The notes beneath the pieces are model-generated. The model saw only the letters and a program-made list of their open reading frames with translations. It ran no database searches and was not told where the DNA came from. A DNA stretch of 64,000 bases from Palaeococcus ferrophilus DSM 13482 (GTDB lineage: Archaea; Methanobacteriota_B; Thermococci; Thermococcales; Thermococcaceae): positions 62,001 through 126,000 of the forward strand of contig NZ_LANF01000004.1 of the NCBI RefSeq assembly GCF_000966265.1, read 5' to 3'. Positions 59,621 to 64,000 of this stretch are shown here, piece by piece. The position numbers and the translations under genes are program-made. The number at the start of each line of letters is the position of its first letter. Position 1 is the first letter of the stretch.

Positions 59621-60903
59621 TCCCGCTCACCCGCGAGCATGTCGTTGATGAGCTTTATTGCACAGAGGTCGCCGCACATCGAGCAGGCCTCGGTCTTAGT
59701 CGGCCTCTCCTTCCTTATCTCGACGAAGCGCTCCTTGTCCATCGAAAGCTCGTACTGCTTGGCCCAGTTGAGTCTCCCCCTCGCCAGCGCCATGAGGTAG
59801 TCCTTATGGAAATCAGCCTCGAAGCGGGTTAAGTTGACCGCGTGGGCCGCTATCTTTGAAGCGATTACCCCCCTCCTCACGTGCTCCACATCTGGAAGGC
59901 CGAGGTGCTCAGCCGGAGTCACGTAGCAGAGGAAGTCAGCTCCATTGAGGGCCGCTATCGCTCCGCCTATCGCGGCCGTTATGTGGTCATAGCCCGGGAA
60001 AACGTCGGTAACGATCGGTCCGAGCACGTAGAAGGGCGCGTTGTCAGTGGCTACTTTAGCGAGCTTCACCTGGGCCCCTATCTGATAAATGGGAACGTGG
60101 CCCGGTCCCTCGACCATGGTTTGAACCCCAGCCTCTCTCGCTCTCCTCACGAGCCTTCCGAGGGTGTAAAGTTCAGCCATCTGGAGTTCGTCCCCGGCAT
60201 CAGGAAGGCCGCCGGGCCTCAGTCCATCGCCGAGGCTCAGAACCACGTCGTACTCCCTGGCGAGCTCAAGGAGGTAGTCGTAGTCCTTGTAGAACGGGTT
60301 CTCCTCGCCCCAGTGGAGTATCCAAGCGGCCAGAAACGTCCCGCCGCGCGAGACCATTCCAACGGTTCTCTTCGTTCTCTTCATCTTCTCGACGACCTCT
60401 TTTGTGACGCCAACGTGGATGGTCGTGTAGTCAACTCCATCCCTGAAGTGCTTCTCGACAGCCTTCCACATGTCATCCTCGGACATCTCTATGATGGCAT
60501 TGCCTTTGGCGAGCATCTCCTCCGCGGCCTGGTAGATGGGAACGGTACCCACTGGAACGTCCACGGCGTGCATTATAGTCTTCCTTATCTCGTCGAGATC
60601 GCCTCCTGTGGAGAGGTCCATTATCGTGTCGGCGCCGTACTTTACTGCAACTTTTGTCTTCTCTATCTCGGCCTTAACGTCTACTATGTCCCTGGAAGTA
60701 CCTATGTTCGCGTTCACCTTGATCCTAACGCCCGCGCCCACGGCAACTGGCTTAACCCAATCGTGGCGGACGTTGCGGAAGATGACCGTGTGGCCTTTAG
60801 CTATGTTCTTCCTCAGCTTTTCGGCATCTACTCCTTCCCTCCCGGCCACGAACTTCATTTCCTCCGTTATGACACCCTTTCTGGCTTCCTCAAGCTGGGT
60901 CAT
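59617..60903 (-). CDS. thiC: HMP-phosphate synthase ThiC (radical SAM)
   Basis: 428 residues. Converts AIR, a purine intermediate, into HMP phosphate for thiamine. Core motifs AGVRIKVNANIGTSRD and VGVTKEVVEKMKR, then MVEGPGHVPI, and the C-terminal cluster CSMCGDLCAIK binds the 4Fe-4S cluster for SAM. ATG 60903 follows GGTGATGGGC. It is the first gene of the operon and diverges from thi4 across a palindromic site. Confidence 0.95.
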   Translation of the reverse strand: MTQLEEARKGVITEEMKFVAGREGVDAEKLRKNIAKGHTVIFRNVRHDWVKPVAVGAGVRIKVNANIGTSRDIVDVKAEIEKTKVAVKYGADTIMDLSTGGDLDEIRKTIMHAVDVPVGTVPIYQAAEEMLAKGNAIIEMSEDDMWKAVEKHFRDGVDYTTIHVGVTKEVVEKMKRTKRTVGMVSRGGTFLAAWILHWGEENPFYKDYDYLLELAREYDVVLSLGDGLRPGGLPDAGDELQMAELYTLGRLVRRAREAGVQTMVEGPGHVPIYQIGAQVKLAKVATDNAPFYVLGPIVTDVFPGYDHITAAIGGAIAALNGADFLCYVTPAEHLGLPDVEHVRRGVIASKIAAHAVNLTRFEADFHKDYLMALARGRLNWAKQYELSMDKERFVEIRKERPTKTEACSMCGDLCAIKLINDMLAGERD

Positions 60904-60948
60904 GCCCATCACCCAATCTATAACCGATTTATAACAAAGTTTTTAAAT

Positions 60949-60967
60949 TTCAAAACTTAGTTTTGAA
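60949..60967. promoter_or_regulatory. Palindrome between divergent thiC and thi4
   Basis: TTCAAAAC and GTTTTGAA (60949-60956 and 60960-60967) are a perfect inverted repeat around TTA. It lies between minus-strand TATA-like GTTATAAATC (about 60925-60934) and plus-strand CTTAAAAAG (about 60973-60981), so a single regulator could act on both. A thiamine-responsive ThiR-type repressor is a reasonable candidate. Confidence 0.6.
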
Positions 60968-60996
60968 CGCGGCTTAAAAAGTTTTGGGTGGTGGAC

Positions 60997-61755
60997 ATGA
61001 GGGACGTTGAGATAAGCAGGGCGATAGTTGAGGCATACTTCAACGACCTTCTTGAGAACCTCCAGCTCGACGTTGCCATAGTTGGAGCGGGCCCGTCAGG
61101 AATGGTCGCGGGTTACTACCTCGCCAAGGGCGGCGCGAAGGTGGCCATCTTTGAGAAGAAGCTCTCCGTAGGCGGCGGCATCTGGGGCGGGGCGATGGGC
61201 TTCAATCGAGTTGTCGTCCAGGGGAGCGCGAGGGAGATCCTCGACGAGTTTGGCGTGGACTGCAAACCCGTTGGAAGCGGGCTCTACGTTCTCGACTCAA
61301 TAGAACTCGCCTCGACGCTCGCGAGTAAGACAATAAAGGCAGGGGTGAAGATATTCAACATGGTCGAGGTGGAAGACCTCGTCGTCAAGGACGGCAGGGT
61401 CTCTGGAGTGGTGATAAACTGGACTCCAGTTAAGATGGTAAACCTTCACGTGGATCCGCTCACGGTCGAGGCAAAGTCCGTGGTGGATTCAACGGGCCAT
61501 GGGGCGCAGATCAGTCAACACCTCCTCAAGCGCGGTCTGCTAAAGACAATACCAGGGGAAGGCCCGATGTGGGCGGAGAAGGGTGAGGAGCTTACCTTTG
61601 AGCACACGAAGGAGGTCTTCCCCGGGCTCTACGCAACGGGAATGGCCGCAAACGCTCTGGCTGGAGCGCCGAGGATGGGCCCGATATTCGGCGGAATGCT
61701 CCTGAGCGGGAGGAAAGCTGCCCTTGAGATCCTTGGAAAGCTGCGGGGTGAGTGA
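60997..61755 (+). CDS. thi4: Thiazole synthase Thi4 (archaeal type)
   Basis: 252 residues. FAD-like Rossmann motif VGAGPSGMVAGYY and GGMLLSGRKAA near the end. Makes the thiazole precursor. In yeast Thi4 the suicide Cys lies in CCMDP; here the matching segment is NLHVDP, with His151 at that place. This is the sulfide-dependent, catalytic form known from methanogens. ATG 60997 follows GGTGGTGGAC. Confidence 0.9.
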   Translation: MRDVEISRAIVEAYFNDLLENLQLDVAIVGAGPSGMVAGYYLAKGGAKVAIFEKKLSVGGGIWGGAMGFNRVVVQGSAREILDEFGVDCKPVGSGLYVLDSIELASTLASKTIKAGVKIFNMVEVEDLVVKDGRVSGVVINWTPVKMVNLHVDPLTVEAKSVVDSTGHGAQISQHLLKRGLLKTIPGEGPMWAEKGEELTFEHTKEVFPGLYATGMAANALAGAPRMGPIFGGMLLSGRKAALEILGKLRGE

Positions 61756-61756
61756 T

Positions 61757-62551
61757 TTGGAGTTCGTTGGAGAAGTGCTAAAGAAGCTCAGGGAAAAGCG
61801 GCCGCTCGTCCACAACATCACGAACTACGTTGTCATGAATGAAACTGCCAACGCTCTCCTCGCCATAGGTGCCTCACCGGTTATGGCACACGCGGTCGGA
61901 GAGATAGAGGAGATGGTCTCCATAGCGGACGCCCTCGTGATAAACATAGGCACCCTCGATGGGCGCTGGATAGAGTCTATGGAGCTCGCGGTTAGGACTG
62001 CTTCAAGGCTCGGAAAGCCAGTGGTTCTCGACCCAGTCGGAGCGGGTGCCACGAAGCTGAGAACCTCTACAGCACTGAGGCTCATAGAGCTCGGCGACAT
62101 CTCAGTGATCAGGGGCAACTTTGGAGAGATATCGGCCCTCCTTGGCGAGCATGGGAAGACAAGGGGAGTTGATTCGGCGCACTTCTCGGCGGAGGATGCT
62201 TCAGAGCTTGCCGAGACTGCGAGCGAAAGGTTTGGAAGCGTGGTAGCGGTCACAGGGCCTGTTGACTTCGTGAGCGATGGAAAAACAACCTACGCCGTCG
62301 AAAACGGCCACGAACTGCTTGGAAGAGTTACGGGTACGGGGTGCATGGCAACGGCCATAACGGGCGCTTTTTTGGCCGTGGAAGAGCCCCTCAAGGCGAG
62401 CATCTCGGCCCTCGTGGCCTTCGAGGTGGCTGCCGAAAAGGCGAGCGAGGAGGCCCCTTACCCGGGAAGCTTCCACGCAAAGCTCTACGACTGGCTCTAC
62501 AGGATAACGCCCGAGCTTCTGGTTGAGAGAGCGAGGGTGAGGAGGGTTTGA
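61757..62551 (+). CDS. thiM: Hydroxyethylthiazole kinase ThiM
   Basis: 264 residues from a TTG start at 61757, five bases after GGGGTGA and directly after the thi4 stop; GTG 61748 is an alternative. VHNITNYVVMNETANALLAIGASPVMAHA, PVVLDPVGAGATKLR and GTGCMATAITGAFLAV are the ThiM signature. Phosphorylates hydroxyethylthiazole, allowing salvage. Confidence 0.92.
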   Translation: MEFVGEVLKKLREKRPLVHNITNYVVMNETANALLAIGASPVMAHAVGEIEEMVSIADALVINIGTLDGRWIESMELAVRTASRLGKPVVLDPVGAGATKLRTSTALRLIELGDISVIRGNFGEISALLGEHGKTRGVDSAHFSAEDASELAETASERFGSVVAVTGPVDFVSDGKTTYAVENGHELLGRVTGTGCMATAITGAFLAVEEPLKASISALVAFEVAAEKASEEAPYPGSFHAKLYDWLYRITPELLVERARVRRV

Positions 62552-62552
62552 G

Positions 62553-63167
62553 ATGTCTCTCAGTGATTCCCTCCTTTTTTACGTCATAACCGCCAGGGGG
62601 GACAGGAGTGAAGTGGAAAAGATCAGGGAGGCCCTAGAAGGGGGCGCAACCTCCATCCAGCTGAGGGCGAAAACAGTCTCTACGAGGGAAGCCTACCTTG
62701 CGGGGAGGGAAATGAGAAGGCTGGCGAGAGGATATGGGGCGCTTTTCTTCGTTGACGACAGAATAGACCTGGCTTTAGCGCTCGACGCCGACGGTGTTCA
62801 GCTTGGGCCGGAGGATATCCCCATAGATGTTGCCAGGGAGATAGCCCCAAACCTTCTCATCGGTGCCTCCGTCTACAGCCTTGAGGAAGCCATTGAAGCA
62901 GAGAGGAAAGGGGCTGACTATCTCGGCGTGGGAGCGATTTTTCCAACCCCAACAAAGCCCGAAGCGAGGGTTCTCGGCCTCGGAGGTTTGAGGGAGATCG
63001 TGAAGAGCGTTAAAATCCCAGTGGTGGCCATAGGGGGCATAACGGTAGGAAATGTGAAGCAGGTAATGGAGACGGGGGCGGATGGAATAGCCGTTATCTC
63101 GGCCGTTATGAACGCACCCGACGTTAAAAGGACCGCGATGGAATTTGCGGCCCTCCTTAAGGGGTGA
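62553..63167 (+). CDS. thiE: Thiamine phosphate synthase ThiE
   Basis: 204 residues in a TIM barrel. Joins HMP-PP and thiazole phosphate. IQLRAKTVSTREA, VDDRIDLALALDADGVQLGPEDI, GVGAIFPTPTKPEA and AIGGITVGNVKQVMETGADGIAV are diagnostic. It starts one base after the thiM stop. Confidence 0.94.
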   Translation: MSLSDSLLFYVITARGDRSEVEKIREALEGGATSIQLRAKTVSTREAYLAGREMRRLARGYGALFFVDDRIDLALALDADGVQLGPEDIPIDVAREIAPNLLIGASVYSLEEAIEAERKGADYLGVGAIFPTPTKPEARVLGLGGLREIVKSVKIPVVAIGGITVGNVKQVMETGADGIAVISAVMNAPDVKRTAMEFAALLKG

Positions 63168-63172
63168 TGCCG

Positions 63173-64000
63173 ATGGTCGTACTCGTCATAGCGGGCCTCG
63201 ACACGGGCGGCGGAGCTGGACTCAAGGCAGACATCGAGACGGTTTCCGCTTTGAGCGGGCATCCTCTTCCAGTAGTTTCCACCATAACATACCAGAACCC
63301 TAAAGAGGTTAGGGGTACCTTCCCAGTCCCGCCCGAGGTCATTCGGGGGCAAATACGAGCAGTTAAGGGGGCGTTTGAAATAAGGGCTGTTAAGATAGGC
63401 CTTCTCCACGGTAGCACGGTGGGGGTTGTGGCAGAAGAGACGGAGGGGCTAACGAGGGTTTTCGACCCGGTAATAGCTTCCTCCTCGGGCTTTCGGTTTT
63501 TGAGCCCCGAAGATGTGGAGGAACTTAAAGAAAAGCTCATCCCTGGCTCGATAGTCACACCGAACGTCCCTGAGGCGGAGGCACTTACGGGAATGGAGAT
63601 AAGCTCGATAGAGGACATGAAAAGGGCCGCAAGGATTCTCGTGGAGGAGCTGGGTGCGGAGGCGGCCGTCGTCAAGGGCGGGCACCTGAACTTCACCGAC
63701 ATTCTCTACTGGAACGGAAAGGTCTTCGAATTTTCCGGGGAGCGGGTCGAGGGCTTCACACACGGGACCGGCTGTGTTTTCTCCTCGGCACTGGCAACTT
63801 TCATTGCAAAAGGTCTTGAGCTTCCAGAGGCTGTCGAGAGGGCAAAGCGCTTCGTTGAGGGGGCGATAAGGTTCTCAAGGGCCGAGGCAAAGGCCGTCAA
63901 CCCGCTCTGGGAGCTTCAGAGGGACGCCCAGAGGTGGAAGGCAAAAGAGGAGCTTGAAAGAACAGTCAGCGAGCTCGTGAAAATTGGTGAACTTTTAAAT
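63173..64000 (+). CDS. thiD: HMP/HMP-P kinase ThiD (partial; probably ThiD-ThiN fusion)
   Basis: 276 codons from ATG 63173, after GGGGTGATGCCG, running off the right edge. ThiD motifs: VLVIAGLDTGGGAGLKADIET, TPNVPEAEAL, VVKGGHL and HGTGCVFSSALATFIAKG. It makes HMP-PP for ThiE. The sequence continues past the ThiD domain into a helix (ELERTVSELVKIGELLN), which in Thermococcales leads into a C-terminal ThiN domain. The ThiN part itself is outside the window. Confidence 0.92.
   Translation, partial: MVVLVIAGLDTGGGAGLKADIETVSALSGHPLPVVSTITYQNPKEVRGTFPVPPEVIRGQIRAVKGAFEIRAVKIGLLHGSTVGVVAEETEGLTRVFDPVIASSSGFRFLSPEDVEELKEKLIPGSIVTPNVPEAEALTGMEISSIEDMKRAARILVEELGAEAAVVKGGHLNFTDILYWNGKVFEFSGERVEGFTHGTGCVFSSALATFIAKGLELPEAVERAKRFVEGAIRFSRAEAKAVNPLWELQRDAQRWKAKEELERTVSELVKIGELLN

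Noticed and set aside
59881-60960. 359-codon plus-strand open frame
   Set aside because: It lies entirely opposite thiC, whose motifs are unmistakable; no domain is recognised in the antisense product.
1-64000. tRNA, rRNA, CRISPR array or IS element
   Set aside because: No T-loop GGTTCGAATCC-type sequences in gene context, no regularly spaced repeats and no transposase motifs were seen. C/D-box RNAs could be missed by eye.

Overview
The window is chromosomal DNA from a hyperthermophilic euryarchaeon of the order Thermococcales (Thermococcus-like). Signs of this are the closely packed, mostly leadered genes with GGTGA-type ribosome binding sites, A/T-rich TATA boxes such as CTTTATAAA or CTTTTAAAT, and a typical gene set: archaeal PurO and PurP, non-phosphorylating GAPN, ferredoxin-dependent 2-oxoacid oxidoreductase, flavodiiron protein with NAD(P)H:rubredoxin reductase, TrmB-type regulators and an encapsulin fused to a ferritin-like domain. 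No rRNA, tRNA, CRISPR array or insertion sequence was recognised.

Layout. 1-6.1 kb: partial gene, MsrAB, frameshifted GAPN, a thioredoxin-fold protein, a large exported protein that looks like a circularly permuted legumain/caspase-fold peptidase, and an OsmC protein. 6.1-18.4 kb: ABC-2 exporter, two BASS-type transporters with a DGC zinc-binding protein, a broken ArsR-like regulator, NifX-like proteins, a TDT transporter, SufB/SufC, and a sulfur-flavoured set (DGC protein, HdrA-like fragment, ferredoxin, TauE/SafE exporter, GbsR/MarR-like regulator). 18.4-24.8 kb: a derived sugar locus (GT4 glycosyltransferase, PfkB kinase, TrmB-like regulator, 3' remnant of a MalK-like ATPase), then ArsC and ACR3. 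24.8-39.1 kb: 2-oxoacid oxidoreductase, then a large oxygen-defence and iron-storage block (peroxiredoxin, flavodiiron protein, NROR, five ferritin-like proteins including encapsulin and a Dps-like protein, a Fur-family regulator), interrupted by a betaine/proline-type ABC importer. 39.1-55.2 kb: GNAT, a large lipoprotein, MscS, a divergent DOMON/b561-like and molybdenum-enzyme/heme module, two ABC-2 exporter operons, another rubrerythrin, a VapBC-like pair with a frameshifted toxin, an A/T-rich island and a second peroxiredoxin. 55.5-64 kb: a three-gene operon of unknown function, then purO-purP-purC-thiC facing thi4-thiM-thiE-thiD.

How the parts work together. Much of the window deals with oxygen, sulfur, metalloid and iron stress in an anaerobe: reductases and peroxiredoxins remove oxidants, ferritin-like proteins and encapsulin hold iron under a Fur/PerR-type operator, and Suf, DGC and NifX proteins handle Fe-S or sulfur. 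The right end makes IMP and thiamine from the shared purine intermediate AIR.

Five genes carry apparent frameshifts (gapN, an ArsR-like regulator, a molybdopterin oxidoreductase, a PIN toxin and an exported protein). Several lie in homopolymers or a TA repeat, so sequencing error has to be weighed against real decay. All function statements rest on reading motifs by eye; no database search was run.
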